Source of the DNA: Rhabdophis nuchalis
Taxonomy: Eukaryota; Chordata; Lepidosauria; Squamata; Natricidae
NCBI GenBank assembly: GCA_039707465.1
Contig: CM077645.1
Coordinates: 147,060,503 to 147,124,502 of the forward strand
DNA length: 64,000 bases
Direction: 5' to 3'
The position numbers and the translations under genes were made by a program. The notes beneath the pieces were generated by a model. That model saw only the letters and a list, made by a program, of their open reading frames with translations. It was not told where the DNA came from and did no database searches. Shown here one piece after another: positions 1 to 9,900 of this stretch. Position 1 is the first letter of the stretch. Every line of letters starts with the position of its first letter.

Positions 1-118
1 GTTACATATACTCTTTAAGAATCCTGGCTTATATATATTGTCAACCCAACATCAGAATGATTATCCTAACACATGTCTATACATTATATAGTGCATATGC
101 GTATATCTGTCTAACTGC

Positions 119-230
119 ATGGAGATGGATGAAACAGAAGCTGCATATCCAATCCCATTTCCAATCCCATATCAAGACCAATTGTCAGCTCTACTAGATA
201 GACCAGATCAGGAATCGACTACACATCAAG
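119..230 (+). other. candidate coding exon with 5' splice site (weak)
   Basis: An ATG at 119 opens 37 codons (MEMDETEAAYPIPF at the start, then a Gln/Asp/Leu-rich stretch) running straight into CAAG|GTAAGATT, a good vertebrate splice donor at 231. A stop lies in frame about 30 bases upstream, so this would be a first coding exon. I do not recognise the protein and see no matching downstream exon. The Pro-Ile-Pro repeat is not typical of a transposon. An open frame this short can arise by chance; the donor match is the only extra support. Confidence 0.2.
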
Positions 231-796
231 GTAAGATTACTTGAATTGAGAGTTTGTTATGTGCCATCAAGTTGATATTGATTCTTAGTGATGCTATGGA
301 TAGATTTTCTCCAGGATATAAAACAAAATGGAGTATAAAAACGAAATAAGAAATAAATTAAATTAAAAATGAACCAGTAAGAATAATAAAGGGTTTTTTC
401 CTCCCCAGTACTAAGACTGTTAAAATAGAGATATATCTGGATGGAACAAATAACATTCTACTCAAATGCTGGCCCTCTCTTGTTTCCAAGGGTATGCAGC
501 ATAAAAATGTGCATACAATAAAATAAAAGCTGGTCATTTCAAGTGATGTATTCTTCATGTATCACAAAAGCTATTTTCACTTTTATCCTCAAAATAAAAG
601 TCCCCAAAGTCAAGCTCAACTCAGAAACAATTTTATCTACTTTTACTTTGAGCCCTAAGGAGCACATGCAAAATGGACCTCACAATTACTATATTTTTAA
701 CTCCTCTTCAAAAGAGCTAAACCTTACAGGCTCCCATTAGGAGACTTCAGAAAAGGTTCCAAAGAAAAAAACTAAGAGTATAACTTAATTATCATC
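231..796. other. no recognisable feature
   Basis: AT-rich single-copy-looking DNA. Reading frames are short and low-complexity, and I see no repeat signature. Confidence 0.5.
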
Positions 797-942
797 TGCC
801 AGCAGTTTAATTCTGACTGGCTGAAGGTTGACTCAGCCTTCCATCCTTCCGAGGTTGGTAAAATGAGGACTCAGTTATTGGGGGCAATATGCTGACTTTG
901 TAAATCACTGAGAAAGTGGTATATAAGTGTAAGTGCTATTGG
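797..942 (+). mobile_element. tRNA-derived squamate SINE, 5'-truncated
   Basis: The segment starts near a degenerate B-box-like stretch (about 803-815) and continues into the tract with TTGACTCAGCCTTCCATCC and GGTATATAAGT that I recognise as the body of a common squamate tRNA-derived SINE. The tRNA A-box half is missing. The 3' end runs directly into a CTGT microsatellite, as usual for these elements. Such SINEs are transcribed by RNA polymerase III and moved by LINE machinery. Confidence 0.6.
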
Positions 943-1013
943 TGTCTGTCTGTCTGTCTAATTCTCTATCATCAATCTCTCCCTTCCTGTCTGTCTGTCT
1001 GTCTGTCTGTATG
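942..1013. repeat. (CTGT)n microsatellite
   Basis: Two runs of CTGT, at about 943-960 and 986-1012, separated by imperfect sequence. They sit at the 3' end of the SINE and probably grew from its tail. Confidence 0.85.
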
Positions 1014-1473
1014 TCATCTATGTTCATCATCATTATCATCTAATGGTCCCTTCTAAAATGACAAGGCAGATGGGGGATTATGTTTTGAGATTTCTTAGCA
1101 ATGTCCTTTTGTGATCAAGATCTGAAGACGCTCAGCATTTGGTCACAGAAACATGTCATCTATGTCAGTTGTTTTCTAATTATTTACCAGCCTTCTGCCA
1201 GCCAGCAGCTGATAACCCACCTTCTCCCCCCACCCAAAAGCTGTGCATAGTCAGCAGCAATTCAGAACAACAGCTGACAGCAACAGCTGACAGTAACAAA
1301 GTTTAAAGTGGCTAAAGACAGCTACAGCTCATGAAACAAAGGAGAAAAGAAATTTTCCTAAAATTCTGTAGGAAGTATAAAAGCACTCGGATGTCAAATA
1401 CAGTATTCCATGTAACGTATCTTTACTATGAGTGCTGAGCTCAGAAATAAGTAATTTGTTAACGTCTTGTCTA
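1014..1473. other. no recognisable feature
   Basis: Unassigned sequence with short imperfect repeats of CAGCTGACAG near 1270-1290. No coding or transposon signature seen. Confidence 0.4.
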
Positions 1474-1640
1474 CAGGACTTCTGACTTCAAATGGGACCA
1501 GAATTTCAGTTGCTAAGCAAGACAGTTGTTCAGTGAATTTATTTATTTTATTTATTTATTTTATTTTATTTGTCAATAAGTACAAGGAAACAAGTATGAA
1601 AAATACATGAAAAAATGGCACAAATACATGGATATAAATA

Positions 1641-2069
1641 GATTTTAGATTTTATTAAATTTGTATCCCGCACCTATCTCCAATAGGACCCAGGGCGGCG
1701 CACAGGCATTTAAAAAACACAATATACAGTACAAAAATATACAAACATCCTAAAACCTTATTAAATTAAATACTCCTGCGCTAAAATATAGTTTAAAACC
1801 CTCTAATTAAAAATTTGTATATCTATCCTCAGTCGTTTATCAGGTGGATTTACCCTAAGCCGGCTTGCTGAAACAGGTGCGTTTTTAAACGCTGGCGGAA
1901 TAGGAGGAGGTCCGAGGTGGTACGGCGATCGGGAGGTAGGTCGTTCCAGAGGGTAGGGCCTGCCACAGAGAAGGCCCTTCCCCTGGGCGTCGCCAACCAG
2001 CATTGCCCAGCTGACGGCACCCAGAGAAGACCCTCTCTGTGGGAGCGGATCGGACGAAGGGATGTATGC
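1641..2069 (-). mobile_element. L2-clade LINE 3' fragment nested in CR1
   Basis: On the minus strand it encodes the L2 C-terminus (motifs SLRPIRSHREGL, GRAFSVAGPTLWNDLPP) followed by a 3' UTR ending in the CGCCCTGGGTCC-type tail. The flanks AAATA (1636-1640) and AAATA (2070-2074) form a short TSD, and the CR1 sequence continues cleanly on both sides. The L2 therefore arrived after the CR1. Confidence 0.8.
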
Positions 2070-2169
2070 AAATAAGCAAAACATAGCTATAAACACATAA
2101 AAAGAGTACATATAAATGGGACAGTTGGACAGGCATGGTAGGCACGCTGGTGCACTTATGCATGCCCCC

Positions 2170-3246
2170 TTAGGGACCTCTTAAGAAATGTGTAAGATCC
2201 ATGGTAGACAGCTTAAAGTAAAAGATATGGGGGTTAGAGGAACTAACAACAGGATCAGGTAGGGGGTTCCACACATTTACTATTTTATTGCTGAAATCAT
2301 TTTTCCTGCAATCAAGATTTGAACGTACTGCATTTAGTTTGCATCTATTGATAGCCCTTGTGTTATTGCAGTTGAAGTGAAAGTAATTAACTGGTAGGAC
2401 ATTATGGCAGATTATCTTGTGCACTAAGTTCAGGTCAGAATGTAGATGGCATAATTCAAGGTTATCCAGGCCTAAAATTTCAAGCCTATACGGAATTTTA
2501 TTACGAGTAGAGGAATTGAGTATTCTTCTTGTAAAATACCTCTGGACTCTTTCTAATGTCCAAAATGCAGTGTGGATTCCAGGCAGGTGAACAGTATTCA
2601 AGTATAGGTGTGGCAAAGGTTTTGTATGTCCTAGTTAGCAGCATAGCGTTACCACAGAGAAAACTACATAAAATAAGGTTGACTACTCTGAATGCCTTTT
2701 TGGCAATGTTGTTACAGTGAGCTCTGGGACTTAGGTCTTTCGAAATGAGTACTCCTAGGTCTTTGACAGAGTGTGGCTCATCTTTTAGATCGTTTCCACC
2801 CAGCTTGTATTTGATGTTCTGATTATTATTGCCAATGTGTAGCACTGAGCATTTGTTAGCAGAGATTTGGAGTTGCCAATTGTTTGACCATTCAGATACA
2901 TAATCTAGGTCATTTTGTAGAGTAGTAGCATTGCCTGTGGTGCTAAATAGTTTTACATCATCGGCAAAGAGGGCACAGCTGCTTATAATATGATCATAAA
3001 GGTCATTTATGAAAAGTAGGAAGAATGTTGGTCCTAGAACATTGCCTTGGGGAACACCACTGTTAACTGGTGCAGGGTGAGATATAGTGTTTCCAATTCT
3101 GACTATTTGTTGCCTGTTTGATAGGAATGCAGCTATCTACTTGTGCAAAGATCCAGAAATGCTGTAAGAACTTAATTTTAACAGAAGTTTGTCATGTACC
3201 ACTGAATCAAAGGTTTTGCAGAAGTCTATGTAGATTGCATCTATTG
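2170..3246 (-). pseudogene. CR1-type reverse transcriptase remnant
   Basis: Read on the minus strand, the region gives a degenerate but ordered reverse transcriptase. From 5' to 3' there is an IYIDFCKTFDSV motif A, GVPQGNVLGP (motif B) and FADD (motif C, about 2957-2968). The thumb region follows with HIGNNNQNIKYKLGG, then ERVQRYFTRRI and the C-terminal domain ending at 2170. Compared with an intact CR1 ORF2 it lacks the endonuclease and palm N-terminus. At least one frameshift lies near 2500-2620, where the frame changes. It is a dead copy. Confidence 0.75.
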
Positions 3247-3641
3247 CTTTACCCCGGTTGAGTTGAGAGGTCCAAATGTTTGAATTGTGTGGTCATTAAG
3301 CAAATCCAGCTTCTCTCAAAGACTTTGTTTGTTGGATGTTGGATAGAAAAGTCACAAATGGTGATCACATGACCTTGGGATGCCACAACTATTGTAAATA
3401 CATGCCAGTTGCCAAGCAGCCAAATTTTGATCATGTGACCATGAGGATGCTGCAATGGTCATATGTGTCAGGCCTGTTTTTATCGTCGTAACTTCAAACA
3501 GTCACTAAATAGATGGTTATAAGTCTATGACTATCTGTAATAAGAACATTTCTGGAAACACAAGGAAGGCAACAATAGCCTTTTTTGTTCATTATCCAAA
3601 AGAATTGCCTCACAGGGACCTATTCATATAATCTCCAAATA

Positions 3642-3895
3642 GCCTGTTTCCCCGAAAATAAGATCTCCCCAGATAATAAGCCCAATCGGGCTTTTGAGCG
3701 CATGTGCTAAAATAAGCCATCCCCTGAAAATAAGCCCTCTCCAAAAATATTGCAACACAGCAGCAGCCATGAGGTGACCACGTTCACCGTCTCCTGCACC
3801 TCAAAAATAATAAAACCTCCCCAAAAATAAGTCCAAGCGCTTACTTCAGGGGTGAAAAGAAAATAAGACCCTGTCTTATTTTTGCAAAAACACAG
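3642..3895. mobile_element. TA-flanked MITE, CCCCGAAAATAAG family
   Basis: The left end GCCTGTTTCCCCGAAAATAA and the right end TTTTTGCAAAAACACAG are imperfect inverted repeats flanked by TA (3640-3641, 3896-3897). Three more copies lie in this window (44843, 49921, 51756). No coding capacity. TA duplication and terminal inverted repeats suggest Tc1/mariner-type mobilisation. Confidence 0.75.
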
Positions 3896-4140
3896 TAAAA
3901 ACAGTCAAAAAATCAAAAGTAAATAATGCCAAAACAAAAATTTAAAATATTAATTAAAAACCTACACTTTTTTGTAGTATATAATGCTCCCTGAGTCAAA
4001 GCTGGCTGATTTTGAAAAGCAAAAGAGGCTTAACCTTGCCGAGATGGGTTAGAGTCAGACTAGATGAAAAAAGAAAGCTATATTCAACAATTTCCATACT
4101 GTCATTGAGAAAAATATTTCTCAACAACAATACATTACAC

Positions 4141-4297
4141 CAGAGGTTCCCAAACTCAGCAACTTTAAGACTTGTGAACTTCAATTCCCAGAATTCTCCA
4201 GCCAGCAGAGCTTAAGCTCTCTTAAAGCTCTGCTGGCTGGAGAGTTCTGGGAGTTGAAGTCCACAAGACTTAAAGTTGATAAGTTTGGGAACCTCTG
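4141..4297. mobile_element. hAT-type foldback MITE with 8-bp TSD
   Basis: Begins CAGAGGTTCCCAAAC and ends GTTTGGGAACCTCTG, with a near-palindromic interior. The flanking octamers CATTACAC (4133-4140) and CACTACAC (4298-4305) differ at one base. The 8-bp duplication is the hAT hallmark. Sister copies lie at 10132, 11673, 37576, 46699 and 49127. Confidence 0.85.
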
Positions 4298-4510
4298 CAC
4301 TACACAACACTACAGTCACCCATATTCAACATGTCATTCCAAAACGACATTGGTTGCCATTCTTTCAAGGTGGACAAGATCAAGGAGCAGGCAGAGCAGA
4401 GATTGCAGAAATGCTGTTTGATTGATTCTGGGTATATTAATTGAATCCTGAAAGCTACTTTAAAATCTTTGCTGCCCATTTTAAGAACAACACAGTCAAA
4501 GTGGGCCTGT

Positions 4511-4747
4511 CCTATGCACCATTGTAAATAATAATTGATGTTAGACTGGGACAAACATATCTCTTAAATTGGGGGAATAGTTATACCCCCGGTATGTCCT
4601 TTCCCCCTTTTCTTTCTCTTCTTTTTCCCTTCCCCCCCCCCCCTTTACCTATGTATGTCCTTCCCATTACCCCTATCCTATATTTCTTAAGTGTTTGATT
4701 TTATATTTATATTAATAAAGATTATTTTTAAAAAAAAGAAAAGAAAA
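4511..4747 (+). mobile_element. 5'-truncated L1-type retroposon with 13-bp TSD
   Basis: The direct repeat AAAGTGGGCCTGT occurs at 4498-4510 and 4748-4760. Between them lies 237 bp ending in AATAAAG, T/A-rich sequence and a poly(A)-like run. A long TSD plus an A tail is the signature of L1-type target-primed reverse transcription. The body is pyrimidine-rich (CCTTTCC, CCCCC runs). I cannot tell whether it is an L1 3' UTR or another transcript moved by L1. Confidence 0.7.
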
Positions 4748-4871
4748 AAAGTGGGCCTGTTCTGAGTCTCACGCTTTGTATTTTCCAAGGATAAGCAACT
4801 ATTTCCCTCTGTTTTTTTTTTTAAGGCTAGAGCTAAATTCTTCTATATTTGCAAAGCTAAGTACAATTTAT

Positions 4872-4994
4872 TAGGACCTGGCCCCAACCCCTGGGCCCCA
4901 GACTGGGACCGGTCCATGTGCAGGATTTATGTTGCAGTCTCCCCCCCTCCCCCATGAAACTGGTCTCTGGTGCCCAAAATGTTGTGGACTGCTG
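4872..4994. mobile_element. old hAT fragment, relative of the 5058 element
   Basis: CCCCAACCCCTGGGCC near the left and AATGTTGTGGACTGCTGTA near the right resemble the ends of the much better preserved element at 5058-5347. No clear TSD remains. Probably an ancient copy. Confidence 0.45.
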
Positions 4995-5057
4995 TATAGG
5001 ACACTAATAGCTTAATGCAGGTAATAAATTATGAGAGAGGCAATGGATCCTGTAGAG

Positions 5058-5347
5058 CAGGGGTCCCCAACCCCCGGGCCGCGGACCGGTGCTAGTCCGT
5101 GGCTTGATAGGAACCGGGCCGCAGAGCCGGAGAGGAGGAGGAGGGAGGAGGGGGTGGGAGAGTGCAGGCGCGGCCGCTCGCACTGTTGGGGGCCCTAGTG
5201 GGGCGAGTGAGCCGACTAACACACACACCCTGCGTGCGCATGCGCATGTTTCCCCTCCCTCTCCGCTCCCCCTCTATGCCAGCCGGTCCACGGAATTTTC
5301 TTTAAAATGAAACCGGTCCCCGGTGCAAAAAAGGTTGGGGACCCCTG
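5058..5347. mobile_element. hAT MITE with perfect 8-bp TSD
   Basis: Starts CAGGGGTCCCCAACCCCCGG and ends GGTTGGGGACCCCTG. The octamer CTGTAGAG flanks it exactly (5050-5057, 5348-5355). The GC-rich 290-bp interior, with several CpG and a NotI-like GCGGCCGC, has no coding capacity. Confidence 0.9.
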
Positions 5348-5355
5348 CTGTAGAG

Positions 5356-5370
5356 ACCCTAACCCTAACC
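5356..5370. repeat. short telomere-like ACCCTA repeat
   Basis: Two and a half units of ACCCTA lie immediately after the right TSD of the hAT element. Too short to be more than a microsatellite-scale interstitial motif. Confidence 0.6.
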
Positions 5371-5371
5371 T

Positions 5372-5714
5372 CATTGAATCCTGAAGCGCTGCACAATCCT
5401 AATCCTTTTCTTGTCTCTGTAAAGCAGGTAAGATAGAAATTTCTGCTCTTAAAAAAACTGCCAGAGTTCAGGGCACTGAATAAATGACCCTTTTTGGTCT
5501 GTCAGAGGAGCCCTGGCTGCTACGTGGTTTCTCGACATGTTAAGGTCAAGAGGTGCCAACTGAAGAGCAGAGCAATCTTCTCTTGGCGAGAAATAGAAAT
5601 AGTGCCATCTGAAAGCAGCCCCAAATTTATTTATTTAAAAGATTATATTCATCGTCTTCGAAATAACTATATTTATTTAATATATCTGCTTTAGTATATT
5701 AAAAAATGTATATT
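5372..5714. other. no recognisable feature
   Basis: Unassigned sequence; no repeat or coding signature. Confidence 0.4.
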
Positions 5715-6180
5715 GAGCGGCTTGGTGGCCTAGTGGTGAAGATGCTCGCCTCCCACTTGGTAGGTTGAGTTCAATCTTAGGTAGTGGGAGATTTTTCACT
5801 CCCAGGGTGCAAAATAAAATATATCCTGATACAGGGGCGGGTTCCTGCCAGCATGACTGTCGATTCGGTGCATAAAAATGTTTTTGCGCATGCCAAATGC
5901 ATGCTCCACATGCATGCACATTTGCTCCTAAAAAGGTATGTGCATGTGCACATTAGAAAAGGGGGAAAATAAATTTTTGCAATGAAGATTGTTCTGTGCA
6001 TGCTCAGAACCAAAAATCAAGATGGCGGTGCCAACAATAGAATCGGTTTGGAGGTGTGGCAGGCTGAACCAGTAGGAACCCACCTCTGTCCTGACATAGG
6101 CATCAGGAAGGGCATGGGGTCAATAAATTCACAGCTCCATTCCAATCACTCCAAGTCTAACCCAAGCTAAGGGACTACAG
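5715..6180 (+). mobile_element. tRNA-derived SINE split by a hAT MITE
   Basis: The head contains an A-box-like TGGCCTAGTGG (5726-5736) and a B-box-like GAGTTCAATCT (5767-5777), spaced as in a pol III promoter. After the hAT insertion (5832-6088) the body continues with GGCATCAGGAAGGGCAT and ends near AAGGGACTACAGG. Both halves match one squamate SINE in order. It is not a functional tRNA gene because no cloverleaf closes. Confidence 0.6.
5832..6088. mobile_element. hAT MITE, GGGTTCCTGCCAG family
   Basis: Starts CAGGGGCGGGTTCCTGCCAG and ends GGAACCCACCTCTG. The flanks TCCTGATA (5824-5831) and TCCTGACA (6089-6096) differ at one base. A related copy is at 63067. No coding capacity. Confidence 0.85.
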
Positions 6181-6329
6181 GAACATAAAAAGGAAGATTT
6201 AAAAAATAATAATTACAAGATGTATATAGGAATATCCAACCTTGGCAAGTTTAAGACTTCATCCTGTGACTCTTAGTAGCTAACAACAATTTAAAAATCA
6301 AGATGGCGGTGCCAACAATAGAACACATA

Positions 6330-6823
6330 CAGTGGTACCTTGGTTCACGAACTTAATTTGTGAACTGACTCTGGTCGTGAACCGAATTGGTCGTGAACCG
6401 AGGCACAGTTTCCCATAGGGTTTAATGTAAATCCGGTTAATCTGTTCTGATCTTTTTTTTGGTTTTTGAAGCACAAAAAATATGAAACAAATTACAGTAC
6501 AGTACTGTATGTGCTAAAAGCATAACAAAAATCAAAAAAAGTCACTGAAAGTACTCACAGTGTACTTTTTTCTGTGTCTCCTTCTCTCCACGATCTTCCT
6601 ACAGGAAGTCACAACCATGTGACAGCCAGGAAATAGCATTAAAATTTTATTTATTTATTTATTTTATTAAATTTATACCCCGCCCTTCTCCTTGTTAGGA
6701 CCCTGCGGCTCCTGTTCGTGAACTGAAGCGGAGTTCGTGAACCGGAGCATATTTTGATGAACTTTTCTGTTCGTGAACCGAGTTGTTCGTGAACAGAAGC
6801 ATTCGTGAACCGAGGTACCACTG
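6330..6823. mobile_element. mariner-type MITE with CAGTGGTACC ends
   Basis: Terminal repeats CAGTGGTACCTTGGTTCACG and its complement ending GAGGTACCACTG are flanked by TA on both sides (6328-6329, 6824-6825). The subterminal regions repeat GTTCGTGAACCG-type units. An L2 tail is inserted at about 6641-6702. TA TSD and end sequence fit Tc1/mariner (mariner or pogo/Tigger type). No transposase frame. Confidence 0.85.
6641..6702 (-). mobile_element. L2 3'-tail fragment nested in the mariner MITE
   Basis: On the minus strand this reads AGGAGAAGGGCGGGGTATAA followed by (TAAA)n, the standard L2-type 3' end of this genome. Very short, so dead on arrival. Confidence 0.65.
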
Positions 6824-6854
6824 TATTATATAACAGAAGCCAATATAATGCTAT

Positions 6855-6864
6855 GCTGCTGCTG

Positions 6865-6949
<85 letters not shown>
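6855..6949. repeat. compound CTG/CTA/AAT microsatellite
   Basis: Four CTG units pass into about 17 CTA units and then about 10 AAT units. It abuts the 3' end of the L2 LINE (minus strand) and probably expanded from its tail. Confidence 0.9.
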
Positions 6950-6951
<2 letters not shown>

Positions 6952-9900
6952 CATTTTATTTATATCCCGCTCTCTCTCCCCGAAGGGACTCGAGGCGGGG
7001 CACAGGGAAATTAAAAACAAATTACAACAACAAAGTACAAAGTTAAAATCAAATTAAACTTACCCTGCGCTAAAACTTCTATAAAAAATAAAACTATCCC
7101 TAAAAAACCCCTTAATAATTTAAAATCTAAATTAAAATTACCTTAGGCCAGCCAAACGGAAGAAGTGATTTTTTAATAGCTGTCGGAAGGAGCGAAGGTC
7201 CGTGGTTGTTCTGATTTTGGGGGGAAGGTCGTTCCAGAGGGTCGGGCCCGCCACAGAGAAGGCCCTTCCCCTGGGCGTCACCCGCTGGCACAGCCTAGTG
7301 GACGACACCCGGAGAAGTCCCTCTCTGTGGGAGCGAATCGGCCGCAGGGATGTATGAGGCAGAATGCGATCCCGCAGATAGCTAGGTCCCGTGCCATGGA
7401 GCGCTTTAAAGATGGTAACTAACACCTTGAAGCGCACCCGAAAGATGACAGGCAGCCAGTGCAGCTCGCGCAGGAGCGGTGTTACATGGGAGAACCTAGA
7501 GGCTCCCATAACTACCCATGCGGCTGCATTCTGGACTAGCTGAAGCCTTCGGGTGCACCTCAAGGGGAGCCCCATGTAAAGAGCATTGCAGTAGTCCAGT
7601 CGGGATGTCACGAGGGCATGAGTGACTGTGCAAAGGGCACCCCAATCCAATAGGGGATGCAACTGGCGGACCAGGCGAACCTGGTAAAATGGCCTCCTGG
7701 CCACGGCTGTCACTTGATCTTCCATGGACAGCCGGGCATCGAGGAGGACGCCCAAGTTGCGTGCCCCATCCACAGGGGTAAGGTGGTCGTCCCCTATGGC
7801 CAGTGATGGAGTCAACTGGTTGTACCGGGATGCCGGAAACCACAGCCACTCGGTCTTGGACGGGTTGAGTCTGAGTCTGTTACTTCCCATCCAGGCCCGC
7901 ACGGCTTCTAGGTACTGGCACATCACCGCTATGGCATCGTTGGGGTGGTTTGGGGTAGATATATACAGCTGTGTATCATCAGCGTAGAGATGGTACTCTA
8001 CCCCAAAACCACGGATGATCCCACCCAGCGGCTTCATATATGTGTTGAACAGAAGTGGCGAGGGGACCGACCCCTGAGGCACCCCACAAGTGAGGTGCCT
8101 AGAGGTCGACCTCTGCCCTCCTGTCAACACAAATTGCGATCGACCGGAGTGGTAGGAGGAGAACCACCGCAACACGGTGCCTCTCATCCCCAACCCCTCC
8201 AGCCGATGCAATAGGATACCATGGTCAATGGTATCAAAAGCCGCTGAGAGGTCTAATAGGACCAGGATGGAGGAACAACCCCCATCTCTGGCCCTCCAGA
8301 GATCATCTACCAATGCGACCAATGCCGTCTCGGTGCTGTGCCCGGGCCGGAAGCCGGACTGGCACGGGTCTAGATAATCAACTTCCTCCAGATGACGGGG
8401 AAACTGTTGTGCCACCACACTCTCTACAAACTTCGTCAAAAAGCGAAGATTGGAGACCGGATGGTAATTCACCAATAATGCCGGGTCCAGAGAGGGTTTC
8501 TTGAGGAGGGGTCTCACCATCGCCTCTTTAAGGGAGGCCGGCAAGAACCCCTCACTCAGGGAAGCGTTGACCACCTCCTGGAGCCAGCCTCGTGTAACCT
8601 CCCAGGATGCCAGTACAAGCCAGGAGGGACACGGGTCCAATAAACATGTGGTAGCTCGCAGTCGCCCACGTAACCTGTCCATATCATCGGAAGTAACAGA
8701 GTCAAACTCTTCCCACAAAATTGTCTCAAGATCTGCCTCGGGGCATCCCACTGGGCCACTTTCGGTGGGGACCATCTCGCTCTGAATCTGAGCGATTTTA
8801 TCCTGCAGATATTCCCCAAATTCCTCTGCTCTACCCTGCAACGGGGCTTCCCGCACCCTCTGTTGAAGGAGGGAGCGGGTCACCCTAAACAGGGCAGCAG
8901 GGCGGTTATCTGTGGATGCAATGAGAGTGGCACAATGATGACGTTTGGCCACTCTCAACGCCACAAGGTAAGTCCGTAAATGGGCTCTCACCTGTGTTCG
9001 GTCAGATTCAGACTGTGTGGATCTCCACCGCCTCTCTAGGCGTCTCTTGAGGCGCTTCATCTCCCTCAGCTCCTCGGTAAACCAAGGAGCCAGGGTGACT
9101 CGTCGCCGCAAGAGAGGCCGCAAGGGCGCGACCCGATCCAGGGCCCCGGTAGCCGCGATATTCCATGCGACCACCAGGTCCTCAGTTGGGGCACGGGTCA
9201 GGGACACAGGTAATGGCCCAAGCACCGTCTGGAATCTATCCGAGTCCATTAGGCGCTTGGGGCGGAACCATATAGGTGAAACCGGTTCCGCCTCCCCGCG
9301 GTGGGGTGTAGCGATTGGAAAGTCGAGCCGGAGAAGTGAGTGATCTGACCATGACAGGGGTGTGATGGCTATATCCCCTATACCCAGATCACTCTTCCAC
9401 TGACCAGAGGCAAAGATCAAATCCAGCGTGTGCCCCCCCTCGTGCGTGGGGCCCTGAATTACTTGGGTCAGGTCCATGGCCATCATGGAGGCCATGAACT
9501 CCCGAGCTGCCTCAGATGATTCACCAACCGATGGCAGGTTGAAGTCCCCCATGACAACAAGTCTGGGGGTCTCAACTGCCATCGCGGCGATCACCTCAAG
9601 GAGCTCGGGCAGGGCTGCTGTTACATAGCGGGGAGCCAGGTATACAATCAGCACGCCCAACTGCCTCCCTAGGCCCCACTTCACGCAGAGGGACTCACAG
9701 CCGGTGGTCTGTGGTACAGTGGTCTCTCTCGGCTCAAGACCTTCCCTGACAATGACCGCTACACCTACACCCCTGCCTAGGGCCCGTGGCTGATGAAAAG
9801 TGCGGTAATCTGGTGGGCACATTTCTACGAGGGGAAGTCCTCCCTCGTGGCCCAACCAGGTCTCCGCTATTCCTACCAGGTCCGGCTCCCCCTCCGACAC

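Larger units (their letters stand above)
1538..3261 (-). mobile_element. CR1-type (L3-like) LINE, 5'-truncated, with nested L2
   Basis: A minus-strand non-LTR retrotransposon. Its 3' end carries a TTTA-rich tail (1538-1570). The 5' end stops inside the reverse transcriptase region near 3261. An L2 fragment interrupts it at 1641-2069. The wording of the RT frame is typical of the CR1/L3 LINEs abundant in snakes; the exact clade is my inference. Confidence 0.75.
1474..3537. mobile_element. TA-flanked mariner-type MITE split by a CR1 LINE
   Basis: The left piece (1474-1537) starts with CAGGACTTCTGACTTC after a TA. The right piece (3262-3537) ends with GACTATCTG before a TA. Both match a family seen elsewhere here (18561, 19684, 60972) whose ends read CAGGTAGTCCTCGACTTAC and its reverse complement. 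TA duplications point to the Tc1/mariner group. No transposase is present, so the element is non-autonomous. About 1.7 kb of LINE sits in the middle, and the two halves join in consensus order across it. Confidence 0.65.

Noticed and set aside
5356..5370. Interstitial telomere
   Set aside because: Only about 2.5 units; too short to be meaningful alone.
6805..7014. Poly-Leu/poly-Ile frame
   Set aside because: Translation of the CTG/CTA/AAT microsatellite.
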